From assembly GCA_021234155.1 (NCBI GenBank), contig JAJEKV010000034.1, forward strand, positions 498,001 through 562,000: a stretch of 64,000 bases of DNA, written 5' to 3'. Numbering within the stretch: position 1 is the stretch's first letter; every line of letters starts with the position of its first letter. The notes under the pieces are model-generated. The model was given only the letters and a program-made list of their open reading frames with translations, was not told where the DNA came from and did no database searches. The position numbers and the translations under genes were made by a program. The stretch is from Isoetes taiwanensis. Taxonomy: Eukaryota > Streptophyta > Lycopodiopsida > Isoetales > Isoetaceae. Below, one piece after another: positions 46,451-57,940 of the stretch.

Positions 46451-46601
46451 TTTGGGGCTCTGATGAGGCCATTGGGTCTAGAGGTTCGAAACCTCCGGCC
46501 TCGCTTTTTGGCCATCAGGGCTTTTGGCATGTGTGGCAAAGTTTAATGCTTACTATTTTTCCCTTTTTTTCCTTTTTTTCTATTCTATTCTATTCTATTT
46601 T
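46451..46601 (+). repeat. tRNA-related SINE with (TATTC)n tail
   Basis: An A-box-like GGGGCTCTGATGAGG, a B box GAGGTTCGAAACCTC (46481-46495), a T run, a body catcagggcttttggcatg and a (TATTC)n tail at 46580-46600. The head and body match the minus strand at 61510-61640. The tail is the same repeat found at the ends of the LINEs at 910 and 35513, which suggests shared retrotransposition machinery. Confidence 0.6.
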
Positions 46602-47577
46602 GAGTTGTTTTATAATAGTTTTAAAGCCAAACATTGGCCATGCTGGAATTGTTGTTTGCATTATTGAAATTTGATCATAAATTTTTGCTAAGAAATTCAC
46701 CAGCCTTTGATCTAGCATAAATCAAGGAATATTCAACAAGTCAATGCTCACAAATAAAAAATGTGTTAACCCACTGTGGGTTGCCCTTGCATCAAAATCA
46801 AGCTTGTGCCTAAGTAAATCGTGGTGATAAAGAACATGCTTGACATGTGTCTGAAAAATCCTAGTTTTATAATTGAATTGAAGCTAGCAAGTCAATTTTC
46901 CTTATTTCGAAACCGACCTTGTGCTGCATTGATTACTAGAAGATCTAGATGGGCGCTCGAGTCTGGATGTGTAAGCCTTTTAGCAAATACTCAACAAATA
47001 TGAGATGGGTTGTTTTAGGAGTGTATTTACTTTGAGACCTTATCTTAATCGCAAAGGCGGCCATCTGTACTGCTGTAACCCTAGGTTTTGTGTGCCATAG
47101 CCCTGAAACTATGAGTAGTTCCCAATATGATGCAGCCAATACATTCACTTCTAAGAAAAAAAAACTCTTGGGAGATCCATTGCCCAACCATCCAAACCAC
47201 TGTCAAAACTGTCCAATCTGCTCCTTTAGAGTTTCAAGTCATCCAAATCAATTAAAAATCCAATTCTCTCCAATATGCTCCAAAATCCTCATTCTAGCCA
47301 TGAATATCAAGAACAATCGTTTTTCCCGCCCCTCCTCCTTCTCAAATCCTCTAGAAGGGCTCCTCTGAATCTGCTTCGATGGCAAGAAGGGCTCCACTGC
47401 TTTAGGTCTCAACGGCACAGTGGCCTGCTAATGCAGGATAGCGCCGGTCAATGGCACCCAAGGCAGCCACTCACGTCATGTGACACTGGGTGGTTTCGTG
47501 ATTTGCCCTTCTAAACTGTCCGATTGGTACATCGGACGGTACAACCCAAAATATTCTTCCACCCAACACCCAAGCAA

Positions 47578-47604
47578 GGGTTTGCCCTTCGGGCAACCCA
47601 AAAA
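47578..47604. repeat. Terminal hairpin
   Basis: GGGTTTGCCC, short TTC loop, GGGCAACCC, then AAAAA. It pairs in inverted orientation with 42344-42373. Confidence 0.85.
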
Positions 47605-49232
47605 TGCAAATAGACCCATAAAGTATGCAACCATTGACATTGTTCTTCATTTGGATACTCCTAAGCATGTATTATTGTTTTTGGGCCGTTCGATAGTGGC
47701 ACATCTGGGAACATATTCCCCCTGCACAGATCCTGGTCGCCCATCTAGGGTCTTTCTCGAGTCAAACTGGCCCCTGTTGACACGATTTTAAAGGGGCCCT
47801 ATGAAACCATCAATCATTGGATAAAATAGTATTTTTGCATTTGTACAGTGTCATAATAATACAGTCCAATACTTTATAACTCAAAAACACAGGAACAGGA
47901 TTCCACCATGACATGAGCCTGGGGAATCGAACCCCAGTTCCAACCCAATGCTTAATGCTTTCCTGAAGCTTAAGTACGGGCAGACCAAAGAACATAGAGA
48001 AAACACATAATATTTTACAGTAGGACCAAAGGGGTTTTTCAAAAATTTGTAGTCCTTCATGGTGCAATAGGGTAATTGAACCGTGGCATGGGGCTTGTTC
48101 AGAATGGTGGCTATGGATGGAGTCGAGTTTATCAGAGATTGTGCAAAGATTAAAAAAAAAATATTTCAAACAAAATAGGCCTAGCAGTAAATACCTCCTT
48201 ACAGATTTGTATTTGCACCAAATGCCAAGAACCAGAGGCAACAGTCTCCTGCAGAAAAAATCAATGGACTCAAATAATGAAGGATTCTAAGATCCGAATG
48301 AGAATTTTAAGAACAGATGAATAAGCAAGGGTACCATGCCTGCCTAGAATCCGGCAGAAAATCCTGAAAGAAAAAGTAGAATCGTTCAAAAATTCAATGC
48401 CCTAAGATGGTTTAGGGTGCTATGCAGATCGTCGGACCATACGCCATCGCTAGCCCCCCTCTAAAACCTTCCGACATCTCTTAGCGGCTTACACAGAAAT
48501 TCGAAGGTGGCGCTGGCAAGAAAAGAAAAGAAAAGAAAAGGAAAAAACAAACATGTCTGGCGGATCTTGCTTGCTTGCAGAAAAAGACGTTTGTAACAGG
48601 TAGCAACAATCCAGCAGGCAGCAACAGCCGAGTATGGGCTTCGCGACACCTCCAGCGCCCGAATTAGGCATCCCGGTCGCTGGGCGCCAGGTGAGCCGCC
48701 ACCACGTGAAGGCTTATCCGCCGCTAAACCTTTGTCTCAGCAAAAAATACCCCTTCTTTCCAAAAACGCAATGCCACCATCAGCTTCATATGTATTTTTA
48801 TACTAATACGTCTAAAAACCATTAAAAACCTTAGGTTATAAACATACGCCAATTTGATTGTGCAAACATTACTGCAGCATCTAATGGTTAAAAGAAAATG
48901 TTTAAATAAACGATAATCACAAAATCCTAAACCCTGCTTCGTCGTCTTTTGTTTGAAGTGCTCATATCTGATCCTCAGTCAAGCTTGAACCAAATTCGTT
49001 GCCGGTTTTCATATAGACCAAAGTTTGTCACCATTTTGACAGCAAATTTTTTCTTGAGCCTAATCCTACGCCAATAATGCCACAGTTTTGAAGACTTCGA
49101 TTTGTACTAACCAGGGCTGATTTACTGATTCAAGGTTAGTGTTGTTAATTTTTGGTCTGATTTATTGATTATTGAGAGGTGATTAATAAAAGGTTTGATT
49201 CAGTGATTATTCATACATATTCATATGTTAGG
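47605..49232. other. Non-coding, with a tRNA-like T arm and a possible promoter region
   Basis: On the minus strand, CTGGGGTTCGATTCCCCAG (47919-47937) is a perfect tRNA T-arm-like stem-loop with a loose A-box-like AGCTTCAGGAAAGC upstream, but no full cloverleaf forms; probably a SINE head or tRNA relic. An AAAAG microsatellite lies at about 48520-48541. A telo-box-like ctaaaccctg at about 48928-48937 is of the kind often found upstream of plant translation and ribosome genes, and it precedes RPA12. Confidence 0.45.
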
Positions 49233-49434
49233 TTAATTTTTAACAGCAGATAACCGAGCCTTGAAAAAATAATGTTCTAAATTAACCCTTGCCGTGGAGC
49301 ATCCCTTAAGCTCCGTTACAGAAGCTCGCAGGCTGAAGGTCGCGTTTTCCCCAGCCCAGACCGTACCAGGTGGTTCCGGCTTGGAGCTTGTGAAGCTTGC
49401 AAACGATCTTACAGTGTGCAAAAGGCTCTTTAAG
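49233..49434 (+). promoter_or_regulatory. Probable 5' untranslated exon of RPA12
   Basis: A GC-richer block ends at ctctttaag|gtaagg, a good splice donor. The next good acceptor on this strand is tgtaacatatag|tctggaaa, eight bases before the RPA12 ATG. A ~1.55-kb leader intron (about 49435-50982) is therefore plausible. It rests on splice-site logic only; RNA data would decide. Confidence 0.4.
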
Positions 49435-50990
49435 GTAAGGAATTAATTCTTTGCATGGCAAAAAAATAAATTCTGAACCATTTTCAGGAGGTCATTCTCT
49501 GTATCATCTTCTTTGTTCTCCATCATTTGTTTCAAACCTAGCAAGCCATCTCTTCGTCCTTGCTTCTCTTGTTGATGCAGCTTATTACTGAAACTCGTGC
49601 AAGTTCAGTTGTTTGGAAGCCATGTAAATTCACACATAAAAACTAAAATATGTTGTAGTTCTATTGAGGGGAAGGACAAAATTTAGCTCGTAAGCTTCTT
49701 AGCTATCCATGCATTGGATATTCCTTAGGTTGTTAAAATGCATGGATGGATGGATCCTGGGGCTAGGTTGCAGTCGTCTTGTCAGTGCTGGGTTTAGGGC
49801 AGATACTGTAGGTGGATACACAAATGCTTTTACATATTAAGGCATTCCTTCGCTGTGGTGTTAGGAAGTATAGCCTGGCTGAGACTGGTTGGACAGTTTG
49901 TACTGCAACACAGAGATGTAAGAATTTGCTACTTTAAGATCGAATAAGTATGATAGTGTATGATGAGATGAATGCGTATGTTCTGTGATATATTGTAGGC
50001 TGAGATCCTTATTCGGGCCTGAAACTCCCTTTGGGGCTGCCCTGATAATGTTTATGATGTTCTTTAAGGCATGAATATGCAGAATTGCCTAGTAACTTGG
50101 GGTCTAAGCTGGCTAGGTATAAGCTGGCTGGCTTGCTTCATCAATAGGATAAGCTAGCTTGCAGATGTTAGATTAGACATGCATTCATACAGCTGGGATT
50201 ATGAATAGTTTCTGGCCTGTACCCTTGTTTTTCCTTAATAGCTATTTGTGGATGCATGTAAATGGATGTGCTGCCATGGGTAGGCTATGCTAGGTAGGTG
50301 CAGGTGCTGCTTTTAGGTCTCCGGTGCAACGCTATGCTTAATAGTATTGCCTTCGTTTAGTGGTCTTGTAGTGTCTTGAAGTGATTGATCTGATAGTTGA
50401 ATATAGATTCTGATAAGTTTTTGTTGCGTGCGTCATAATTCGTTATTAGAAAGGAAAATTATTGACGTTAGGCAGAGCTGCACGCAATAGAATCAGATCT
50501 AATAGTTGCTAGATTTGTGTTTCAGATCCCACGGACAGTGTTAACATTGAAATTCTTGGTTAAATGGAGTTCCCAACTTCAAAATCTAATATGTAATGTA
50601 ATTTTGGATGTGAAACAGTTTATTGTGTTATGTTTATCCAATTTGTAGCCTAGGTGTGAAGCGGTTTATAATTGCTTCAGTTATGTTAGAAGTAATGTAA
50701 CCTAACGACATCATGCAATGTGAAGCGATTTTTTAACCATTTCCGTTACACTAATTTTTAATCTAACGGAAGGTGTACAGTGCAATCTTGTAGTTATGTT
50801 ACTCTAACATAATGGAGTATCCATTATATTAAAAAGTTAGCATAACAGAACAGCCAGAAGCCACCCTAAGTCCAGTTACTCTGTGAATGTCTTGTTGCTT
50901 TTTGTTTAACAGGCTTTGTTACAATGTAGTTAACAGAACGATGATTGCAGAGCTGTTGGAGAGCTATTTTTGTAACATATAGTCTGGAAA

Positions 50991-51669
50991 ATGAGTGCAC
51001 AGGCTCATGATTCTCTATTCTGCGACCTGTGCGGGACTTTGCTTTCCTTTCAAAGCAATTCATATGCCTCCTGCATGCTTTGCAAATCCACATATGATAT
51101 CAACGGTAACAATTATTATTCTTGTCCAAAAACATATCATATGCATATTAGATTATGAAGGGCAAGTAATCAAGCTGCTTTTATTTTAGAATTCGAGGGA
51201 AAAGAAATCCGATTCACTATCACGAGTGAGGTGAGCAATACCTTGCTTGATTTCGCAGTGTATTACTTCAAAAAGTTAAGTTTATTTTAGGATTTGGTTC
51301 GTACACTGGGCATTGAACCTCTGGTTCCCCTTGATGGACAAACAAAAAATGCTGGAGAAGAAGTCGCACAAAAGGCTGAGGTTAGCATGTCTGCATTACA
51401 GTTGTTCTATATTATTTTATTCTTAAAAGAGATAATGGGAATTCTGGAAATGTATTATGCAGGTGAATGAAGAGTGTCCCAAATGCCACCATCCAAAACT
51501 TGAATATTATGCAAGACAGGTACATAAATTAATGCATTTTATGCCTGTTTTCAGCTCTCTTTACTTTGCTATGTGCTTGATGCAGTTGAGATCAGCTGAT
51601 GAAGGCCAAACAGTATTTTATGAGTGCCCCAATCCGAAGTGTCGTCACAAATTTTCGCTAAATACTTAA
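50991..51669 (+). CDS. RPA12: DNA-directed RNA polymerase I subunit RPA12 (A12.2), five coding exons
   Basis: Coding exons 50991-51105, 51190-51230, 51291-51380, 51463-51519 and 51586-51669 all have GT-AG introns, keep frame and give 128 residues, the usual size for this subunit (about 115-130). The N-terminal zinc ribbon has C11/C14 (FCDLCGTLL) and C28/C31. The middle contains [20 protein letters not shown]. The C-terminal ribbon has C87/C90 (CPKC), the invariant RSADEG (103-108) carrying the acidic pair, and QTVFYEC. RPA12 sits on Pol I in the nucleolus and supports RNA cleavage, proofreading and termination during rRNA synthesis. Oddity: the last cysteine pair is C115-x4-C120 (CPNPKC) instead of the usual CxxC. 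The start is the first ATG after a good acceptor. No stops or frameshifts: the only apparently functional gene in the window. Confidence 0.92.
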
Positions 51670-51863
51670 GATTCGCACATGGTAACTTAAATCATATTTT
51701 TGCATTTTTCGCATCATCCCATTGCCTGTTGAAGCTGGGGCTGCTGTGGGGATGGTTAAACGATATTTTTGTCTTGGGACTTTACCTCATTTCGGGGAGC
51801 CAAGTTTGAATCAGAGCTTTTTGTGCTTCGACTGGAATGGTGGTAAATATTTGGAGGGTCCAA

Positions 51864-52318
51864 AGCAGACATAATGATTTCATTTTACCATCTTATCAAG
51901 AAGACCATACTTGATCTCTTCCTCCATTCTTTTGTTTATTTCTCGCACATCTGCAACTATTGACTTGTAATAGGCATAAAATGCGCTTTGCTATGTTTGT
52001 ATTTACAACATGTGTTTAATTTTTTCGTATGTGTTAAGATCTTCAACCATTTAAAACATCATGGATTGAAAGTGCAACAAACGCAGTAGAAAGCAGACAT
52101 AATGATTTCATTTTACTATCTTATCAACAAGACCATAATTGATCTCTTCCTCCATTCTTTTGTTTATTTCTAGCACATCCTCAACTATTGACTTGTAATA
52201 GGCATAAAATGTGCTTTGCTATGTTTGTGTTTATAATGTGTTTAATTCTTTCGTATGTGTTACGATCTTCAACCATTTAAAACATCATGGATTGAAAGTG
52301 CAACAAACACAATAGAAT
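51864..52318. repeat. 228-bp tandem duplication downstream of RPA12
   Basis: agcagacataatgatttcat starts at 51864 and 52092, and the two units run in parallel to caacaaacgcagtagaa and caacaaacacaatagaa with few differences. It may lie in the 3' untranslated region or just beyond it. Confidence 0.93.
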
Positions 52319-52412
52319 GTCTATGAATTTGATTATTTCTACGTGTTTTTCTATAAAATTACGTTATTGATAGGTTTTTATTTTCATGGCAGGTTTAGTA
52401 GTCATTAAATGG

Positions 52413-53804
52413 AAGGAAGGAAGGAAGGTTCTTTTATCGTCGGCGGAGGCCAGTCGCAGCTGTACAAATATACATATACACATAAATTCCCGACACCTCA
52501 GGTAGGTGCCCGGGGGCAGAGGTGAGTCCGCAGGTCCAAAACCTCATGGAGGTAGGAGCCAAGGGATCGAAGTGACGGCGTACTGAGTAGCTCGTGCAGG
52601 GGCAGACCAGGTCGCACCAAGAGAATGTAGCGAGCCGAATCGACTATAGGGCGGGCGACTCTGGAAGGCATGGCTTTCATCCTCAACAACCTCTAGCGGG
52701 CAACACTGACAAAGCTTGTCCTGGCGCGGCTCTCCAACCCACCGACCCGTCTCAAGCCGAAGATGGTGGGCCCCTGTTCGAATGGACACGATGATCCTGC
52801 GCTTCTTCATGGGCAACTGAGAACGCAGGTAGAGCTGTGGGCCTCGAACCAGGGTGAGGTTTATATGCTGTTTGTAGTGTGCCACCTTTACTTGTTCCAG
52901 AGCATGGTGGTCCCAGAGCTTCCCCAGGAAACAAGAGTCCAAGTACCCCCCTCGGCCCTATCCGTGCGTGCGTATTGCACTGGGCGCACCTATGTCGTCT
53001 ACGTTCGGCGATGCTAGCCAGGGCTCTTTGTCCTTCAACAAGCCACGAGTGGATTCTTGGGGCTCATCGCCCGGCATAAGCCAAGTCGCGGGGAGGCCAG
53101 AGTGTAAGCCCATCTTTGGCCACCTTACGGAAATAAACAATGTGTCTATCGAGGGCCGCATCTTTGCGGCCGGCATGAATCACATATTACGCAACAAGAT
53201 CGATATGGGCGGGGGCTTGACCCCAAGTGCCCGCATCAAAAAAATGCCTTACGGACTGCTCTCTAAGTCGTTCCAAGTCGCCAAAGACACCCAGCTTTGG
53301 GCCCCACACCTCGACCCGTCTGGAAGAAGCTGGCTCCACCGATTAGGGAACAAATGTGGCCGGTGGCCCCGATCCTCTGGCTTCGACCACAATGACTATT
53401 GTTTTGCATTGCGTACAACGCCTTCCAACCTGCGGTCACCCAAAGGCGAATGGATGCATCCCAATACATTGAGGACGGAAATTCCACCCCCAAATACTTG
53501 TAGCTGGGTGTAACCTCTACCATCACCCTTTGATAAGTGGCCTTGGAGGTCTTTGGATGACGTGAGGAGGATATGAGGACCACCTTAGTCTTGGCCAGGT
53601 TGACACGCATGTCCGTCGCCTGGCAGAATGTGTCTAGGGCATCTAGGTGTGCCTACATGCCCTCTGGTGTATGGGCCAAGAGGTCCACATCATACACATA
53701 GATGAGCTGCCGGATGACCTGGTGCAAGAGTCAGATATCACGAGTCCCATACATTGGCGACAAGCGGGCTTCAAGCGGTCAATGTAAACAAAGCACATGC
53801 AAAT
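52413..53804 (-). mobile_element. 5'-truncated LINE with (CTTC)n tail and 9-bp target duplication
   Basis: Flanked by ATTAAATGG (52404-52412 and 53805-53813). On the minus strand the RT remnant reads LIYVYDVDLLAHTPEGM, where the YADD-type site has become YVYD so one catalytic aspartate is lost. Then come DTFCQATDMRVNLAKTKVVL, TPSYKYLGVEF and AGWKALYAMQNN. A C-terminal region follows with LRLETGRWVGEPRQDKLCQC and, frameshifted, LGSYLHEVLDLR. The 3' end is ggcctccgccgacgataaaa, followed by about four CTTC-type units. Length 1.39 kb; several frameshifts. Relatives: 470-910, 9181-9706 and 57941-59552. Confidence 0.88.
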
Positions 53805-53813
53805 ATTAAATGG

Positions 53814-56512
53814 GTAAACAAAGCACATTTAATATTTGCCTGCAAATTTGACATTGTACGATTCGGTTATTTTGGGATAACATAAAACATTGAATAAAAT
53901 ATTTATAGCTATGGTCAAGGTTAAAAATTAAATGGATATCCTAATGCCTATGCAAAAAAATATGCAGCAACTATGTTCTTCCAAAATTTGAATCGAATAT
54001 TATCTGAACCTATTGAAGTTAATAGTGGGAAAACAATAGAAGACTAGATTGAATTCATTCGGAATGCACATGTGTGGTAACTCATAGGCGCTTGACATAT
54101 GTACCATCCTGCTAAATGCGACTGCAAGGATATACATTTTGAATTCAAGTAACATTTACACATGGAAGCTGCATTTTTGTAAGCACATGGAAGTTCTAGA
54201 TTAGAGCTTTAAATTAAAGCTCAAACTAGAAACTAGAAAATTCCCCCTCAAATTGCTTTTGATTATTACGGAACGTGGCTTACTATCTTCTTCAATGTTC
54301 AACCCCTCGATCTCTGCAGAAACTAGTTGGCCTTCTAAGCTGTCAATTGACTTTTGATCCTTTAATTACTGCTAAAAAGTTTCAAAGTCAATGTGGACAT
54401 CCATTTTATGCATCAAATTTTTGCCTATGTAATTCATTTACAATTTCGTATAAACTTGGTCCATTTTATTTAACAAGATGTTCCACTACGTGTTCCTTCT
54501 TTCTCTCTTTGGCATAACAGTAGATTCTTAATGCCACATTCTTTACTCTCTTGTACGAGGGACTCGCCAATCACTAATCTTCTCTTTTGGGGTCGTTGCA
54601 AAGAACATGCCTCAAAAGTAGCCAAGCCATGCACTTACTAGGCATATGCATCAAATAAGTAGCCAAGCCATGCACTTACTAGGCATATGCATCAAATATG
54701 CATCTACAGCCAACACCATGAAATCCATCCTTATCAAACCTGAGATGATTGAGTTCATATGGTAATTGTAACATGTCTCTCTTTCTGATGTACTTTTTCA
54801 AAAATGATAGCATCAGCTTATCAAATTAGTTAATCGTTCAGATTTTTGTGCCATATAGAAGATTTATCATATAACGCACCTACAGCTTTCCGACGGAAGG
54901 ATGGCGTGAATAGACATGGCACCATAAATTTTACAAATAGCTTCATATTGCATCTGAAGAACATCCTATTATGTTGACGGGTTCAAGGCTGAGGCCTTAA
55001 ATCTTGGTTGTTTTATGTAACTGGCCTGCCGGGTTCACCCTCCATTCCCATTAAAGACTTGCATTAACGTTAACACGGATAAGTTGGTATGCGTAAATTA
55101 TGTTATGTCAATGCAACAACATTCTCACAAAACTCAAGGTAAAGGATTGAATCTTTAATCTCAATACATCCAATTAAGTGCAATCCTGATTTACATAATA
55201 TCTAAATCTACTCAATCCAAAATGCCTCACGCTCTAAGAATCCACAATATCAAGTTTATCGAGTAGCCCACAAAGCCTTGCTAAAGGCTCACGAGATCTT
55301 AGGTCTTTAGCTCCATTCTGGCTCTCCACTGCAAAATGATCCTTCAACTATGAACACATGCGAGGTTAGTCATAAAGACTAAGTGGGGGTTTGAAGCATT
55401 TCGGATATACAAACATAATCAGCAAGACATATATATGATGTAACAATCACCAGAATCACTCTTAGACTTTGATACCTCACCTGAACAAAGATAATAAGAA
55501 CCCACATCATGCGAAATATCTGAACATCATCAAGCCATCCAAATGCATCGAAAACACACATGCTATACCCTTACAATTCATGAGACAACTATAAACCATG
55601 AGACACCCTCCTAGCATGCGTCTAGTGCTAGGGGACCTCTTCTAAGTCAATTAGCGCGATGAAGGACCCTCGTCGGGGTGACAACGCCCGGTGTCAAGAA
55701 TAAGAACGACCGCAAGTCCAAGCCACCGCAAATGGACTCTAGCCCCAGAGCATGTGCACTCATATAACAATCTATATCTTATCACATGGCCCACATGTCA
55801 AAGTTTAAGCCATATTCATCATCATAGTATCCAGTATCACATCTCGCATGCATTTCCACTATGCATATATAATAAAGACAACATATAATAATGCAAACAC
55901 TACAGTTCACATACATAGTCACATACATGTACTACCACATCCTTATGTCAAATTTCAACCAGTACATGCTAACATTATGCAACCATGATTACAATGTCAT
56001 CTACATACATCTCTAGATATATCATTGAATGGAAGCACATAGAAGCCTAACTTTCCCTCCCTAAGGGAAGCCCTTTCTAGAATGTCATATTAACCACATT
56101 GCAATTTCATTATTATCTGAATTGGGCTAAATCCCTAAACCATTTTAACAATGAGGTCAAGACTTGTCAATTAAGTCTACCAGATCTATTACTAAATACT
56201 TCATCTAGAGCATGCTTCATGCATCTCATCAGACCCACAAGCGTCCCATGTCAAACTTATAATCCAGAAGCTCTCATAAGCTTCCCAAGATCTTCTCCTC
56301 CATGGAGAAGCATCACACCTTATCTTTCTTTATCATTTATTCCCTTAGCTATATTAGCATTCCATGTAATTTCTTAATGCTTTTTCTTAACTTACGTTTA
56401 TTCTTATTAACCCCTGGGGTTCCATGCCATGGTCATACCAAAAAGCCCCATAAGCGATTCTAAAGGCTTCCAGCATTAAAGAGGAAGTGCAATCAATTCC
56501 AAATCCCGTGGG
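53814..56512. other. No recognisable gene
   Basis: AT-rich. It contains a 41-bp perfect tandem duplication (54617-54698, agtagccaagccatgcactt...). No coding motif or RNA seen. Confidence 0.5.
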
Positions 56513-57205
56513 TTGGCAGAAGTGGGCATGTTCCCTCTCGAACTCGAAGGCTTGTATCAAGCAATTAATTTCTATAACCAAGTTCAGGGACAAAAACCAG
56601 GTCGCTTGTCTCACCGTGCCATGATGGAGTTGGGTCAAGGGTGGAAGAGAAACATGATGCAATGGGCTGATAGATGGGGTTTGAACAGCTTGAATTGGCC
56701 AACAGATAAACAATGGAGGGTTTTGCTTGAAAAGCTAGCAGTAGACGATCTATGGGCTGAACCTGGAAAAAGAATGTCTCAAGATCAGGCCAGCATTAAC
56801 CCCGTGGAGATTTGCCAAAGCTATCTAAAGGCATGTATACTAAAAGGCTATAGGATAGTGAAATATAGAACATGCTCACATAAGTTGGAAGTAGAGACAT
56901 GAAGATGGACAAAGACTCCGTTGGAAGACAGGCTATGTAAGGTATGCAATTCAGGGAATATCAAAGACGAACATCATGTATTCTTGCAATGTTCAGAATG
57001 TGTACATATCAGAAATAGTTTTGGCATTTAGATGAAGGATTTTCATTCATTATTATCTATGTCACTGATGCTTTTAGGACCTTACATAAGTGCGGTGGAT
57101 GCACACCATTCCTTATTACTAAAGCTGTAAGCACTTTGTTCATGTGCTCCATCGTCTCTCGAGGCTCAAGTGAGCAATAGACATAAATTAAATTAATAAT
57201 AGTTC
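56513..57205 (+). mobile_element. LINE C-terminal fragment
   Basis: The ORF 56513-56902 runs, after an in-frame stop, into RWTKTPLEDRLCKVC, then GNIKDEHHVFLQCSEC. This aligns with the zinc-binding C-terminal region of the LINE at 57941-59552 (WICKVCDGDVIEDGAHLILYC). The upstream part (MMELGQGWKRNMMQWADRWG, LKACILKGYRIVKYRTCSHK) is the preceding linker. The 3' end is less clear: cgtctctcgaggctcaagtg near 57155, then a short AT-rich tail (ataaattaaattaataatag). No target duplication found. Dead by stops. Confidence 0.7.
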
Positions 57206-57940
57206 ATGGATACGAATTGTGGAAATTCCAAAACAATTCGAAACTATTGTTCAATCTAACCTTAATGGACTTGTAGATATATAGATGCATGCTCCATGGA
57301 GTCTGTAGATCAACTCTTGGATGTTGCTAATCTGGAGAGAACACATACTTAATCTAGACAAAATTGTGGTTAATCCGGACAGAATTCGTAATCACATGTC
57401 CTAACCAGATTAACCATGATTTCCTCTAAATTAACCCCAAGTTCTAGATTAACGACCCGTGAAATTGGATACGAAACTATGTTCTAGCCAACTAAAGTTT
57501 GATCAGATAATGGAAGCATCTGAGTGGGAAGCTTAATCCACCTAAAAAACCATTTAGAACACCTTGCCAATCCCTAAAACCTCCATCTAATGAGGGGAGA
57601 AAATTTGACCTCAAATTAAGAAAGATAGAGGGAAAACATCCGAAAACCATTGGTTTTACTGAACATGGCTAGTTTAACCACGTCCCACAACAGAGGTACG
57701 ACCATTGTATATCTATTCAATTTAGCATAGAACTTAGTTGCATTCAGGGATATATGATATCATGCTTCATCTTGTGGAGATAGAAGGTGTGATATTGAAT
57801 ATAGAGGTGTGATGTTTATAACCAAGAAAGGTTGGTAAAAAAACATTTGGATGTGTTTGCTTTTATACAAAGTAATGTTCTTACAAATAGATGGAAGTTA
57901 AGAATGAAAAGGTAATGGTTGGATTGTCATTCTTATTGAG
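57206..57940. other. No recognisable gene
   Basis: AT-rich sequence between two LINE copies. The last part may belong to the LINE that follows, whose 5' edge I cannot place precisely. Confidence 0.4.

Larger units (their letters stand above)
42344..47604. mobile_element. Candidate 5.3-kb hairpin-ended element carrying an LDH fragment
   Basis: Left end TTTTTGGGTTGCCC followed by ggggggcaatcccttg. The right end, read inward from 47604, is TTTTTGGGTTGCCC followed by gggcaaacccttg. The ends are therefore ~30-bp inverted repeats, and each also folds into a hairpin. The first ~110 bases match the right end of the 16235-20477 element, including the second, 17-bp-arm hairpin (42393-42432). No target duplication is obvious and no transposase was found, so pairing these two ends as one element is inference; they could belong to separate copies. 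Contents: LDH exon piece, another hairpin copy at 45064, short tandem repeats and a SINE. Confidence 0.55.

Noticed and set aside
47919-47937. A tRNA gene, suggested by a perfect T-arm-like stem-loop
   Set aside because: No matching acceptor, D or anticodon stems at the right spacing. More likely a SINE head or tRNA relic.
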